64,000 nt of DNA from Rhipidocladum racemiflorum (lineage: Eukaryota > Streptophyta > Magnoliopsida > Poales > Poaceae), in NCBI GenBank assembly GCA_036346355.1, contig CM070591.1:37108392-37172391 (forward strand), written 5' to 3'. The notes below the pieces were generated by a model that saw only the letters and a program-made list of their open reading frames with translations, did no database searches and was not told the DNA's origin. Shown here in pieces: positions 32,889 to 44,738 of this stretch. The position numbers and the translations under genes are program-made. The first letter of the stretch is position 1; each line of letters begins with the position of its first letter.

Positions 32889-33985
32889 ATGGTGAACACC
32901 CGCGGAAACCTCGAAGGCAATGGGAGTGGTTCTCGCCCAACTGGGAATCCTAATGATGGGGCACTTGCACCCCAACCAGCACCGCCAGTCGACATGCAGA
33001 ACTTTGGAGCTTTTCTTGCTGCTTAGACCCAGTTGATGCATGCTATGATGTAGTAGATGCAGCAGGTCACTGGTCAGGCCGCCGCTAACCAAGCAAATCA
33101 GGAACAACGACAGGGAGCAAAGTTGTTGGAGTTCATGAAGACTCATCCGCCCACATTCTCTAGGAATGCCAATCCACTGGAGGCGGATGATTGGCTAAGG
33201 TCAATAGAAAGGAAGTTACACATTGCCCAGTGCATGGGAAATAAGAAGGTGCTTTACGCCTCTCATCAGTTGGAAGGGACCACCGCTGAATGGTGGGAGA
33301 ACTTCTGTGCCACGCGGGAGAACCCACAGGATATCACTTGGGAGGAGTAGCCGCATTTCGTCAGTATCACGTGCCTGAAGGGATAATGGACCTTAAGAAG
33401 GAGGAGTTCAGGGCGTTCAAGCAAGGTAACCAACCGGTGTCAGAATATCTGAACAAGTTCACACAGCTTGCACGCTACGTGCCTGAAGATGTAGCGACAG
33501 ATAAAGCCAGACAGTCTCGCTTTATGAAGGGACTCAACTCGGGACTGCAGGTGGGACTGATCACCCACACCTTTCCAGATTTCCAGGAGCTTGTGAACAA
33601 GGCGCTTATTCTTGAGGACAAGCGCAAGGAGTTGGATGAGAACAGGAAGCGCAGAATGCAGCAGCAAGGGTCACGTCAGGGAGCGCAGCAGCGTCTGCGG
33701 GTTGCGCCGAACCAGTTTTTCAGATTCCAACTGCAGAGTGCAGCGAGAACACCGTCGCCAACACCGAGACCTATTAATCAGAATTTCCAAACTCCAGCCC
33801 CAGCCAGGAACGCCGCTGCAAGCAACCAACAGGGCACAGTGAGGCGTTGCTATACATGCAATGAGCCAGGGCATTTCTCCAACAGTTGCCCTAAGAAGAT
33901 AGCAGGAGTGACCCCAGTTCGCTTCAACATGGGATCCACACCGGCTAGGACACCTGCACCAGGAGCAAACTGTGGAGCAGCATAG
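32889..33985 (+). pseudogene. gag: Tekay Gag
   Basis: ATG 32889 starts a frame with three TAG codons (33024, 33051, 33054) where Gln is expected. It then reaches the retrotransposon gag domain (FMKTHPPTFS, ADDWLRSIERKL, TTAEWWENF). A ~4-base loss near 33350 moves it to another frame (FRQYHVPEGIMDLKKEEF). It ends with a Pro/Gln-rich tail, a CX2CX4HX4C knuckle (CYTCNEPGHFSNSC, 33848-33890) and a TAG (33983) that again replaces a likely CAG before protease. Confidence 0.88.
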
Positions 33986-34624
33986 CCAGGAGCCGCACCC
34001 CAGACCGTGGTGAGAGGCAGAGTCAATCACGTGACTACAGATGCACTCCAGAATGCCACGGACGTCATACTGGGTAAGATACTTGTCAATTCAGTACCTG
34101 CAACAGTTTTGTTTGACTCTGGAGCTTCGCATTCGTTTGTTTCTCGAGATTTTGTTTCTAAGTATGATTTGGAGATTGTGGATCTTAAGTGCATGCTTAT
34201 AGTTCAAACCCCTGGGTCAGAACTCCGATCCCAAGTAGGATGTTCTGGGGTGAGAATACTAATAGATGGGGTAGAGTTCTTAGCGAACTTGATTATATTG
34301 GGAACCCAAACCCTAGATGTTATTTTGGGAATGGACTGGTTGTCCAAGCACAAGGCCGTGCTAGACTGTGGACGAAGAGTCATATCAGTTGAGAGCCAGT
34401 GTGGAAGGAAAGTGGAATTTCAAGCGACTGCCGTTAGAGAAGGGCAGCTGATGGTTAACAGCGCAAAGGCAATCAGCATAGAGGATGTCTCAGTGGTGAA
34501 TGAGTATCCAGATGTTTTTCCTAAAGATATACCCGGGATGCCGCCCGACAGAGACAAAGAGTTTGTGATAGAGCTTGTACCTGGTACAGCGCCGATAGCA
34601 AAGAGCATATCGGATGTCCAGTGA
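33986..34624 (+). pseudogene. pol: Tekay protease
   Basis: In frame with the second gag part. The retropepsin motif LFDSGASHSF has Asp at 34115-34117, followed by the flap region and the ILGMDWL block. Towards the end, YPDVFPKDIPGMPPDR is the usual link to RT. The frame ends at TGA 34622-34624 because of a +1 shift just before RT. Confidence 0.88.
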
Positions 34625-35885
34625 AGAATTGATGGAGATGATGAAACAGCTTGAGGAATTGATGGAGAAAGGATTCATCAGACCGAGTTCGTCGCCATGG
34701 GGAGCACCAGTTCTGTTCGTCAAGAAGAAGAATGGGAGTTTCAGGATGTGCATTGACTACCGTGCACTCAATGAAGTCACCGTGAAGAATAAGTACCCGC
34801 TACCCAGGATCGATGACATGTTTGATCAGCTAAGAGGAGCCGGAGTTTTCTCCAAGATTGATCTGAGATCAGGATACCACCAGCTGAAGATCCGATCAGA
34901 AGATATTCCGAAGACCGCATTTTCGTCAAGATATGGACATTACGAGTTTACTGTTATGTCCTTCGGTCTGACAAATGCGCCAGCTTACTTCATGAATATG
35001 ATGAACAAGGTTTTCATGGAGTACTTGGATAAGTTTGTCGTTGTGTTTATAGATGACATTCTCATCTACTCCAAGACAAAGGAGGAACATGCAGAGCACC
35101 TGAGGCGAGTTTTGGAAAAGCTGAGGGAACAACAACTCTTCGCCAAGTTCAGCAAGTGCGATTTTTGGAAAGACAAGGTAGAATTCCTTGGACATGTAAT
35201 GACCGTAGAAGGAGTTGCGGTAGATCCAAGAAAGGTAGAAGCTGTGTTACATTGGGAACAGCCGAAGACCGTGACCCAGATTCGTAGTTTCCTTGGGATG
35301 GCAGGTTACTACCGCCGCTTCATTGAAGGCTTTTCGACGATTGCGAGACCTCTTACGCAATTGTTGAAAAAAGAGAAGAAGTTTACATGGACGCCGGAGT
35401 GCGAGAAAGGTTTTCAAGAGTTGAAGAAGCGATTGACATCAGCACCAGTGTTAGTTCTACCAGACGTCAATCAAAGCTTTGATATTTACTGTGACGCATC
35501 ACGCCAAAGACTTGGATGTGTACTGATGTAGAACGGGAAGGTTGTCGCATACGCATCAAGGCAGCTGAGGCCGCATGAGGAGAATTATCCGGCGCATGAC
35601 CTAGAATTAGCTGCCGTAGTGCACGCTTTGAAGTTGTGGCGTCATTATTTGATTGGAAACAGATGTGAAGTATATACGGACCATAAGAGTCTTAAGTACA
35701 TCTTCACCCAATCAGACTTGAACATGAGGCAGAGGAGATGGTTGGAACTGATCAAGGATTATAATGTGGGAATCCATTACCATCCCGGAAAGGCCAACGT
35801 GGTGGCCGATGCTTTGAGTCGGAAAAGCCATACGGTGAACGTGTTGCTAGCCACGAGTCAGGATGAGCTATGTGAGGATTTCTAG
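34612..35885 (+). pseudogene. pol: Tekay reverse transcriptase and RNase H
   Basis: After the shift the new frame begins MSSEELMEMM, then GFIRPSSSPWGAPV, the chromovirus RT motifs (FRMCIDYRALN, KIDLRSGYHQ, SFGLTNAP) and the catalytic FIDD at 35046-35057. RNase H starts with DIYCDAS and continues past a TAG (35529-35531) that sits where Gln is invariant (VLM-x-NGKVVAYASRQL), then YTDHKSL and ADALSRK. A second TAG (35883-35885) ends it before integrase. Confidence 0.92.
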
Positions 35886-37085
35886 AGAATGCAGATTGAA
35901 GTAGTGCCAGAAGGATTCTTGGCCGCATTAGAAGTAAAGCCTACCTTGGAGGGTCAGATCCGAGAAGGACAGAAGGATGATGACAAGATCCGCAGGATTA
36001 AGTCCAAAATGGATGAAGGCAAGGCAAAAGACTTCAAGATGGATGAACAAGGCACGTTGTGGATGGAGGATCGAATTTGTGTGCCAAACAAGAAGGAGCT
36101 GAAACAGTTGATACTGGAGGAAGCCCATGACTCCAAGTATACAATCCATCCAGGAAGTACTAAGATGTATCAGGATTTGAAGGAAAGATTCTGGTGGCCG
36201 AGCATGAAGCGTGAAGTTGCCGAGCATGTTGCGCTGTGCGACATATGCCAGAGAGTTAAGGCAATGCATCAGAGACCAGCAGGATTGCTACAGCCATTGA
36301 AGATACCTGAGTGGAAATGGGAGGAAATCGGAATGGACTTCATTACCGGTTTGCCAAAGACTCAGGGTGGTTATGACTCCATATGGGTCATAGTGGATCG
36401 CTTGACTAAGGTAGCTCACTTTATCCCCGTAAAGACCACCTATTCGGGAGACAAGCTAGCTAAGTTGTATATGACCAGGATCGTCTGTTTGCACGGAGTA
36501 CCGAAAAAGATTGTTTCGGACAGAGGTACCCAGTTTACTTTGAGATTCTGGAATAAGCTGCATGAAGCCATGGGGACCCGTTTGAATTTCAGTACAGCTT
36601 ATCACCCTCAGACGGATGGACAGACCGAAAGAGTTAACCAGATTCTAGAAGACATGTTGAGGGCTTGTGCATTAGCTTATGCAACCTCTTGGGATAAAAG
36701 TCTGCCGTATGCTGAGTTCAGCTACAACAATAGCTACCAGGCCAGTTTGCAGATGTCGCCATTTGAGGCACTATACGGTCGACCCTGTCGAACACCGTTG
36801 AACTGGAATGAGACAGGTGAACGCCGTGTCTTTGGGCCGGACATTCTTCAGGAAGCCGAAGAGCAGATCGCCATGATCCGGGAAAGATTGAAGATAGCAC
36901 AGTCAAGACAGAAAAGCTACGCCGATAACCATCGCCGAGACTTGAGCTTTGAACCAGAGGATTTCGTGTACCTGAGGGTTACACCACTCAAGGGAGTCAA
37001 AGGATTCCATGCCAAAGGAAAACTCGCACCCCGTTATATCGGCCCTTTTAAGATTTTGAGCCGCAGAGGCGAAGTTGCTTATTAG
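35886..37085 (+). pseudogene. pol: Tekay integrase
   Basis: Same frame as RT. The HHCC finger (H..HPGS...C-DI-C) is followed by the core D (GMDFITGLP), D (VSDRGTQF) and E (PQTDGQTERVNQ), all present, and the GPF/Y module (RYIGPFKI). TAG 37083-37085 cuts it at GEVAY-x-LELP, where Gln is expected. The ~400-residue body shows no frameshift. Confidence 0.93.
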
Positions 37086-37373
37086 TTGGAGTTGCCACAG
37101 TCATTGGCAGGAGTAGATGACGTGTTCCACGTGTCCCAGCTGAAGAAGTGTCTCCGGGTACCAGACGAGCAAACACCCTTGGAATCGATCGAGCTACAGG
37201 ACGACCTGACCTACAAGGAACATCCTGTCAAGGTTCTGGACACAATGGATCGAGAGATGAGAAACAAGTCAACCCGTTTCTGCAGAGTACAATGGAGCAA
37301 CCATGCAGAGAGTGAAGCAACTTGGGAGCGCGAGGAGGATTTGAAGAAAGAGTTTTTGAACCTATTTCTTTAG
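37086..37373 (+). pseudogene. pol: Tekay integrase tail with chromodomain
   Basis: Continues in frame after the TAG: LPQSLAGVDDVFHVSQLKKC, then the chromodomain (YKEHPVKVLDTMDRE, STRFCRVQW, then EATWEREEDL) to TAG 37371-37373. Chromodomains in this position are thought to steer integration to modified histones. The aromatic cage is only partly preserved by eye. Confidence 0.85.
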
Positions 37374-37401
37374 TAAGCCCTAAATCTCGGGGACGAGATT
37401 C

Positions 37402-37416
37402 TGTTAAGGGGAGGTT
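37402..37416 (+). other. polypurine tract of the Tekay element
   Basis: TGTTAAGGGGAGGTT lies directly before the 3' LTR start at 37417. Confidence 0.8.
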
Positions 37417-40400
37417 TGTAACACCCCAATTTTTGTTTTTCATGAATTTGAATAAGATTTGGCACTTTTTATGAATTTTTGGAATTTTTTGGGATTTATT
37501 CGGATTTAATTGGAATTTATTTGAATTTATTTCCTTTTGAAATAATTAAAGAATTTAATTGTGCAAATAAAATTTTGTTGGAAAAATTTTATTTGAGTCC
37601 AAAATGTCCCAAAATATTTTCTAGAATTTTTCTGAGTGTTTTGCTATTTTTAATGAGTTAAATGAATTTCTGGGAATTAAATGGATTATTAAATCGCTGG
37701 AAAAACCGAGTGGGTTTCACTATTCCTCCGACCGAGCCCGAGTCGGACTCGAGTTCGAGTCCGACCCGAACCCGAGCGCGCCGCACGGTTCGACCGAACC
37801 AAGTCGACCGATACCCTAGCCGCGTGACCGTTGGATCGAGATCCAACGGCCACGATCGCGCCACGTCGCCCGAGCCCGAGCCGACCGAGCCAGCCAGGTC
37901 ACCGAGCCGGACCCGAGTTCGATTCCCCGTGACCGTTGGATCTTGATCCAACGGCTCTCATTGAACCACGTCACCTTCTCCGTATCGCCGCCGGACTCCG
38001 CCGCAGCCCGCGCGTGGGACCTCGTTTTCCATGTGTATCACGGACGCCGAGGGGGTATTTGATGCGCTGTCACCCGTATCGGGACCCCCACTTCCGCGCG
38101 CACCGTTTGCCCTAACCCACGCCGGTCAAGCCACCGCCGCCAGCCCGTGCGAGCTCGCCGAAGTTGGAGCTCGTTCCGCCGCGGTTTTCCGTTGATTGCC
38201 GCCGACTCCGTCGTCCTCCGCCATGAACAAGCCCAGATCCGGGACCGCCGTGCCAAGCCACGTCTGGGGGGTGCAACTCTTCTCGCCGGAGTGGCCTAGA
38301 AACGTCGTCGCGAGGGTCGTCGTCCTCGACTTCGGCAAAGCCGCGCCGCCGCAGCGTCATCGTCGCCCTCGAAGCTCGCCAGCCGTCCGATCGCCATCCA
38401 ACAGCTACGGTGAGTCCACGTTTCCCCCAAACCCTAGAAACCAGATTGGATCTGGACCGTTGGATCAAGATCCAACGGCCCACGATCGTCCACGTCGCCC
38501 GCAACGCGAACAACGTTACGGGTTAACGTTGTTTTCAACCGTTGGATCTAGATCCAACGGCGTAGATTGAGCCACGCGTCGGCCACCGGGACATGCCACG
38601 CCACCCTCGGTGAGGCAAAAACCCGATCCAATCTGGACCGTCCGATCCGAATCGAACGGCCCAGATTAGCCGCATTGTATCGCAATGTGTGGCATTGGAT
38701 ACAATCGGAACCGTTGATTTTCAAATCAACGATCCAGATCGCGCCACGTGTCCGGGAGCCGAACCAGCGCGGTCAGCCGCGGTCGCCGTTGACACGCGTG
38801 ACATAACGTGGGGCCCGCGTGTCAGCAGGATAGCCAACCGCACCATGACATCAACCGTGACGTCATGCTAACGTCATGGCGGGGCCTGTGTGTCAGCCCG
38901 CTCGGCCGAACCGCGCGATGACGTCAGCGCTGATGTCACCCGATGGGGGCCTGCGTGTCAGCGACACGTGGAGCCGTGGACCGATTCCACGGTGGACCCG
39001 AGTCGAACCGTGGGCCGAGTCCATGGACTGGCTGACGCCAACCGACCAATAAGAAGCCGACACGTGTCATGCTGTCACAATAAATCGTTTTCCGAAAAGA
39101 AATAATTTATTTAATTCGGTTTAATGAATTCAAATATGATTTCAAACTTCAAACGCTTATAACTTTTGCAATTTAACTCCGATTTGGGTGATTCAAATTT
39201 CTAAATTTGTATAAAATTGAGATCTACCTAATGGTGAATTTTATTTAATTTTTAGACTGAAGTTTTTCTCTGTAATATTATTTAATTGATTATTTAAACT
39301 TTAAACGCTTATAACTTTTGCGTTTTAATTCCAATTTCGCGGATTCAAATTCCTAAAAATTCATAAAATTGTGATCTCTCTGTTTATGGACTTCATTTGG
39401 ATGTTTGGACACTTTTTTTCTACTGTTTTATTCATTTATTGCTATTTGCACGCGTTACGAGTAGACGTTGAGGTGCCCGAAGGCTTCGTAGTTGAAGTGT
39501 TGACCCAGGAGCCACCTCAGGACCAAGATCAAGTATTCTTTGAAGGAAAGTTGTGCTTTGACCATGTTGAACCAATTTTGAAATTAGTTTGATTCAAATT
39601 ATTGCATGCTAGTTCAATTATAAAATGCTTTAATTAATTTTGGGAGATTAGTTAATTACCTAGTTGTTGTATGCCACTTTGACATAGACAATTTAATGCC
39701 ATGAACCCCTTGTCACCCTAGTTGAGGATTAAATAGTTGCACATTATTAAATTGCCAACATGGGAAGTTAGACCGTTGTAGTACATTGCTTAGACCTGCT
39801 ACGTGCTTATGACATGATTTTGGACAAATAAATGTTAATATTGACTTAATGATATATTGAACCTGTTTTGGAAAGGTATCAAGTGCGGTGATGTTGATGG
39901 CACGTGGTGCATGGTAACCAACTGGGGGTTTGATAAATAGTTTTCGACCGGGGCATGTGGCAAGAATAATCGGGTGGGCCAGTTATGGCATCGAGAGCGT
40001 TGTTTTGGTTCTTCAGGTAGTCATACCCTGGTCAACCTAAGGACTTAACCTTCCAAGCCTTTGAACTGAGTTAATCGTGCAACTACATGACCAGAATGGA
40101 ATGGTCCTAGTCGAGTAAGTTACTAATAACTTTTAAGTGATACCTCGGGTGTCAACTACACCTTTTGTGTAGCTTGAAAGGGGAGCATACCAGGGCAGAG
40201 GCATGGTACCCGTCCAACGGTATGTCGGTCCCATACTTCGCCTTTGATAAGGGAAGGGATGGTGTAAGGCAAAAACCGGAAAGGTTCACTTGCGTAGTTA
40301 GCCGTTTCCGAAAAGCTTTGTTACGATCACTCGCCCTTGTGGTGTTTGGCTGTATCTTGTGGGTAAAGTGCATAACCTCTGCAGAGTGTAAAATCTATTC

Positions 40401-41095
40401 GAATAGCCGTGTCCACGGTATTGGACATTGCTCGGGGATTATAGTTAAGGGTTAGACTTTCATGAAAATAACTTGTTCTTGAAGGGTTGGGTTTGGTTTA
40501 ATAATGATGTTGATGGATATGTGGATTAGAAATTGGGAAGATGTTTATTTAACTCCTGGAAAAGTTATTGATAATATACTTGTCTTTACTGCTTTCGAAT
40601 CTACCTATGATACTTGTCAAATGTTGTTTTACTGCAATTATACCATGAGTCATTCCCTTGTACTAAGCCATGTATGTAGTATATTAGTTTGCATTCTGTG
40701 CATGACTTGCTGAGTACCAAGTACTCAACCTTGCCACAATACAACACCAGTTGAAGAAGAGTCTACACCAGCTTTGGAGGAGGATCTCCAAGAGGAACCG
40801 TCTAACTAGGGAGCGAGCCCAGTCAGTTGCCTGTGGTATACTGGATGGCGCCATGAAGTTATCATATTTTTCGCTGCTATTATTTCTCTTTTATTAAGTT
40901 TTCGCCCTGTGTGGCGTATATTTGTAACTTGACCTTAAGGTCGAGCAACCATCTTGGTTAACTATTTAAAGTATCTTATTATTTCGTTGAGTATGATTGT
41001 GATATTTAACAATGTTGAGACTGTGTGCACTAGCGTGTTCCTGGACTAGTGCTGATTACACAGAGGGTCCGGATTTGCAAATTCGGGTCCCGACA
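37417..41095 (+). mobile_element. 3' LTR of the Tekay element
   Basis: TGTAACACCCC to GGGTCCCGACA, 3679 bp, colinear with the 5' LTR. TATA-like region near 38057 (GTATTTGATG, one change from the 5' copy), splice-donor-like ACG^GTGAGT near 38408, exon-like stretches 39465-39545 and 40751-40809, stem 40711-40727. Confidence 0.95.
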
Positions 41096-41100
41096 GAGGT
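41096..41100 (+). repeat. TSD GAGGT, right copy
   Basis: Matches 28027-28031. Confidence 0.92.
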
Positions 41101-42115
41101 GAACAAAAAGAACCCTTGCCACCGTTTAAATACACGATTTGGAGCAAGCGAAGAGTTTTCCTGCCATTGGACTCGAGAAGCCTTAATGATGTAACACTGG
41201 GTCTCGATCTTTCGATGAGAATGATAACTTTCGATTTGGGTGGAGACGACTTTGACGATCCGACTACAACGTACAACGACGATGCGCCTTAGCAATCGCT
41301 AAACCAACTCCAGATGGTTATTGACCTTGCCGTGGGCACGATCAACCTGATCACGAAGATCAATTCCTGCAAGCAATCGAAGAACAAGCAAAAACAAGGC
41401 AAAAGTAATCTAAAATTGCAAATATAGATGAAGTATTGAAAAGTTGGGGTTCCGATACAAGGAGCTTGTTAGACGGCCGTTGAGCACGTCTAAAAGACTC
41501 AAAATAGTAGCAAAAGGCTAAACTATCAAATAACCAAAACCCCAGTTATTTTGGGGGACTACCTAGCTATATATAGGAGAAATAGGAGGCTAAAACAGTG
41601 CTAGGGGCGTCCAAAACACATCCATGGCCGAGTAGGACTCCTATTCCTAGTTTGACTCGGATTTTGAAAGATGACCGAACTTGTTTTGCAGATTCCCGTT
41701 GACTCGTAAGGAAAATGGGGCCGGATCCGTTTGAAAGAGGACGACGAAACCTTTCAAACCAGTACTCATAGACCCCAAACACCCTTGTGGATCAAAAGTT
41801 ATGGTCGTTTTAAGTTGATGCTGCCCCGGAGGCCGAATCCGAGTTGAAATTGTGCACCAGAAGAATTGGCTTCATGCTTGATGTTTGGGAGTCCTTCTCC
41901 TTGGTTCCTAAGGACAATAAAATTATCACAAGTATTAAATAGCATTCCATTCATTAAATTATTTGTTTGCAACCCAATGAACGCATTCACCTGGCAATTG
42001 AATTGATGTGCGCGAGCTCGAGTAATTGGCCCTTGTATTACATTGTTGGTTTCAATTGGGTTTGTAGGTATGGCCGTATCCATGGTAGTGATGTTCTCAT
42101 CACTTAAGGGCACGA
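41101..42115 (-). mobile_element. probable fragment of another gypsy element, minus strand
   Basis: On the minus strand 42120-41800 encodes a decayed Pol-like tail with the phrase GPITRARAHQ, seen at the end of the polyprotein of many grass gypsy elements. Non-coding sequence follows with CTATATATAG (41567-41576). I cannot find borders or TSDs, so it may be an old insertion between the Tat antisense gene and the 3' LTR, or a native part of that region. Confidence 0.4.
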
Positions 42116-42458
42116 GCGCTGGTGAAAAGTTCGCCACTCCTGAGTCAACGCGTGGATGCATAATTTCCAAAACTGTCCAATAGTGGAGCGGTTCCCAAAA
42201 AAACGATCCACACTACGGTCGCCGAGCTTCTCCAAGAAGGAACCGTAACAACTTTTTTCACATTCTCTTACCCGAGCTTTCCTTGGTCGAGAATGAGCTG
42301 TTTGCCAGGCTGGTCTCAACCATGCTCGTCTACTGGTGAGGTTTGCTCGGATGCTGCAGTAGTGGTTCGCTGCAAGATTCCAATCCCTCCGTTGAGTCAG
42401 TAGGCTTGAAGGGGAAGTCCCCTTCAAGTAGTTCTACGCTTGAGCCTCGGGGGCTAGC
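42116..42458 (+). other. Tat sequence before the 3' LTR
   Basis: No supported ORF. It ends with the purine-rich CCTCGGGGGCTAGC (42446-42458) directly before the LTR, the likely polypurine tract. Confidence 0.5.
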
Positions 42459-43147
42459 TGTCGGGGATTGGATAATTTCTGTAATTACCATAGTACCCCC
42501 GGCAGTCAATTTCGTCCAGGCCATGCATGCCTTTGGAGTATGTCCCCGAGGATGACCCACGAGTGTGTGGGTTGATTGCTCGGTCCGCCCGATCAGTCAG
42601 GCCTCGATGCTCGGCTTCGGGTATCCGAGCATGGGGCTCGAACATGCTTGCTCGATCTTAGCTCGTTCGCGAGGCACATGGTCGGGTGGTCGTATTCGAT
42701 GGTTACGCCAGAGTGGCAACATTGCGCAACGATATGGTGTCGTTACACCCACGATGAGAACGTTGTATAAATTAAGGTTTCGGTTACATCTGCATTGGGC
42801 ATAGTCAAACGCCTATTACTTCGACCGTAATTAGTGGGATATTCTTGTAGCCTATAAATACCTCCCGTGCATGTACGGGGGGGGGACTCGGATTCTCTCT
42901 CCGCTTCTTTGAGGCAGAAGAGCTTACGCAATATACAATATACAATCACATCACGCTAGAGTAGGGTTGTTATCTCCTAGGTGAGAGGCCCTAACCAGGA
43001 CAAACCATTGTGTCATTTTCCGAGTGTCATACTATCACGGGAAATCGAGCATTCCCCAGAAGTCAACACTTCACAGAAGAAGGGACCTAGGTTGATCCCC
43101 CAATCAACAAGTAAGCTCGGCGGGGGCCTGTTCCCCAATCGTCGACA
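42459..43147 (+). mobile_element. 3' LTR of the host Tat gypsy element
   Basis: It starts TGTCGGGGATTGG and ends CCAATCGTCGACA, imperfect terminal inverted repeats of 13 bp, 689 bp in all. TATAAATA is at 42853-42860, followed ~25 bp later by a run of ten G. The bases after it, GAATC (43148-43152), should be the TSD; the partner is outside the window. Confidence 0.85.
42853..42860 (+). promoter_or_regulatory. TATA box of the Tat LTR
   Basis: TATAAATA in GTAGCCTATAAATACC, a strong plant TATA match placed in mid-LTR. Confidence 0.65.
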
Positions 43148-44030
43148 GAATCTTTATGTGATATTCTTTCAGATTAGGCAAAGAAATTTGAATTTATAGT
43201 TAATTTGCATTAATTTCTAATGAAGTAGGTTTTCAATGTAATAAATAATCAATTTTCTATAACGTGATTATTTCATGTTTAAAAATTCCAAAATCACTTT
43301 TGTTATTCTCATTAGGCAGTAAAGAACATGATTTTGTAAAAATACTTAGGGTGTACCATTTAGATTTTATACGATACCATTAGGCAGTAAATGGGTTAAA
43401 AATGCGAAGTGCGGCCAATCGATCAATTTAATAAAGCGCGATGGTATAAAATCGAGTAGAGCCATGAAAATCTCGAAGTGAAATTTATAAATCCTAAAGT
43501 AATACGATAAGCGCGTTGGGCACTTTTAAACATGCAAGGTGGTATGGGTGTACTGCATGCATTTAGCAGAAATTTAAATTGGTGATAAACTGCTGCGGCA
43601 AATTTGGTGCAAATTTGATTCAAAATCAGTGGAACAATTTTGTTAGAATCTTTGTGTGATATTCTTTCAGATTAGGCAAAGAAATTTCAACTTATAGTTA
43701 ATTTGCATTAATTTTTAATGAAGTAGGATTTTAATGTAATAAATAATCAATTTGCTATAACGTGGTTATTTCATGCTTAAAAATTCCGAAATCAGTTTTC
43801 TTATTCTCATTAGGCAGTAAAGAATATGATTTTGTAAAAATACTTAGGGTGCACTATTTAGCTTTTATACGATACCATTAGGTAGTAAATGGGTTAAAAA
43901 TGCGAAGTGTAGCCGGTCGATCAATTTAATAAAGCGCGACCGTATAAAATCAAGTAGAGCCATGAAAATGTCGAAGTGAAATTTATAAATCCTAAAATAC
44001 TACAATAAGCACGTTGGGCACTTTTAAATT
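43148..44030 (+). repeat. ~498-bp direct repeat, 1.8 copies
   Basis: Copy 1 is 43148-43645 and copy 2 starts at 43646 (GAATCTTTGTGTGATATTC) and fades near 44030. AT-rich and non-coding, with a few percent divergence by eye. The Tat LTR ends exactly at the first base of copy 1, so the Tat element probably entered a longer array at GAATC. It could be satellite DNA or a subterminal repeat of the neighbouring Mutator-like element. Confidence 0.8.
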
Positions 44031-44186
44031 TACAAATGTTAGCATAAGGGAAACAACAATGTGTATGATAAAATAATGAGACTATATGAATGTAAAGTTG
44101 AACTACATTTGTAAAACTCTATAATATTGAATTCAGTGCTGAAGAAGATCATTAATTATGTGTAATGACTAAAAAGTTTAATATGT

Positions 44187-44738
44187 GTGCAACAAATGGA
44201 CACGTTTTTGAAAATATATTTTGGAGAACGGCCCTCTGTTTTGCACGAAAGAGTGGTGACCATGGACAACTGCGTGCACTTAGACAGTACAATAGCCATC
44301 CCGAATGAATTGGGGGAGCTAAAATCACATGTTGTTTCCCTACTAGGTGTGAACCGTGATACGCACTGGGTTCGTCTAGAAGGGGTTCGTGCACGATACG
44401 TTCCAAATAGCTCTATGGTTGTGTACACACTGTTCCAGTTAAGAAATAATAGTTCATGGGATTTGTATGTCCGCAAAGCGAACGAAGAGAATTTCGAGTT
44501 AGGAGTGTATGTAGAGGTATTAGCACGACACCAATCCAAGGAGGCCGGGTCTACTTTTGAAGTAGTAGAGCATGATATGTCACATGGATGACACGAACCA
44601 CCAACTGCGGAGGAGTGGACCTCAGGGCATGGCGAAGAACAAGTTGATGTGGCGGAAGTTGGTGAAGGTGGCGGTAGCGGGGATGAAGGAGCGGCGGATG
44701 ATGATGACCCATCACTTGCTATACAGTACTTTTGAGCC
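44187..44738 (+). pseudogene. N-terminal part of Mutator-like element protein
   Basis: The frame 44187-44591 (about 130 residues) has a domain often found before grass MULE transposases: LKIYFGERPSVLHERVV, then HWVRLEGVRARYVP and YVEVLARH. A TGA (44589) and, after an acidic Glu/Gly/Asp-rich stretch, a second TGA (44736) interrupt it. The next frame is the same, so both look like nonsense changes. Confidence 0.6.

Larger units (their letters stand above)
28032..41095 (+). mobile_element. complete Ty3/gypsy Tekay/Del chromovirus
   Basis: Two LTRs (28032-31703 and 37417-41095) enclose a PBS for initiator tRNA-Met, an extra ORF, gag, protease, RT, RNase H, integrase with C-terminal chromodomain, and a polypurine tract. 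The flanks are GAGGT at 28027-28031 and 41096-41100. RT before integrase plus a chromodomain places it among chromoviruses. The LTR pair is highly similar by eye, so it is among the younger insertions, yet it carries seven in-frame TAG codons and two frameshifts in gag-pol. It is inserted just upstream of the Tat antisense gene. Confidence 0.96.
8257..43147 (+). mobile_element. host Tat-lineage Ty3/gypsy element, 3' part, split by five first-level insertions
   Basis: The remaining pieces are 8257-9364, 11074-12619, 19862-20314, 25931-28031 and 41096-43147. They hold the RNase H end and integrase (plus strand), an antisense spliced gene (minus strand, 27951-12264), a polypurine tract and a 689-bp 3' LTR. 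Tat elements such as Grande and RIRE2 are known for a long region after pol with extra, often antisense, ORFs. The 5' half is left of the window. Perfect TSDs at three of the inserts show that the pieces were once continuous. Confidence 0.85.

Noticed and set aside
32889..37373. Amber (TAG) codons read as glutamine by recoding or suppression in the Tekay element
   Set aside because: The same CAG to TAG change is present in unrelated elements and in a minus-strand gene, and the Tekay element also has frameshifts. Methylation-driven decay explains all of these without a special decoding system.
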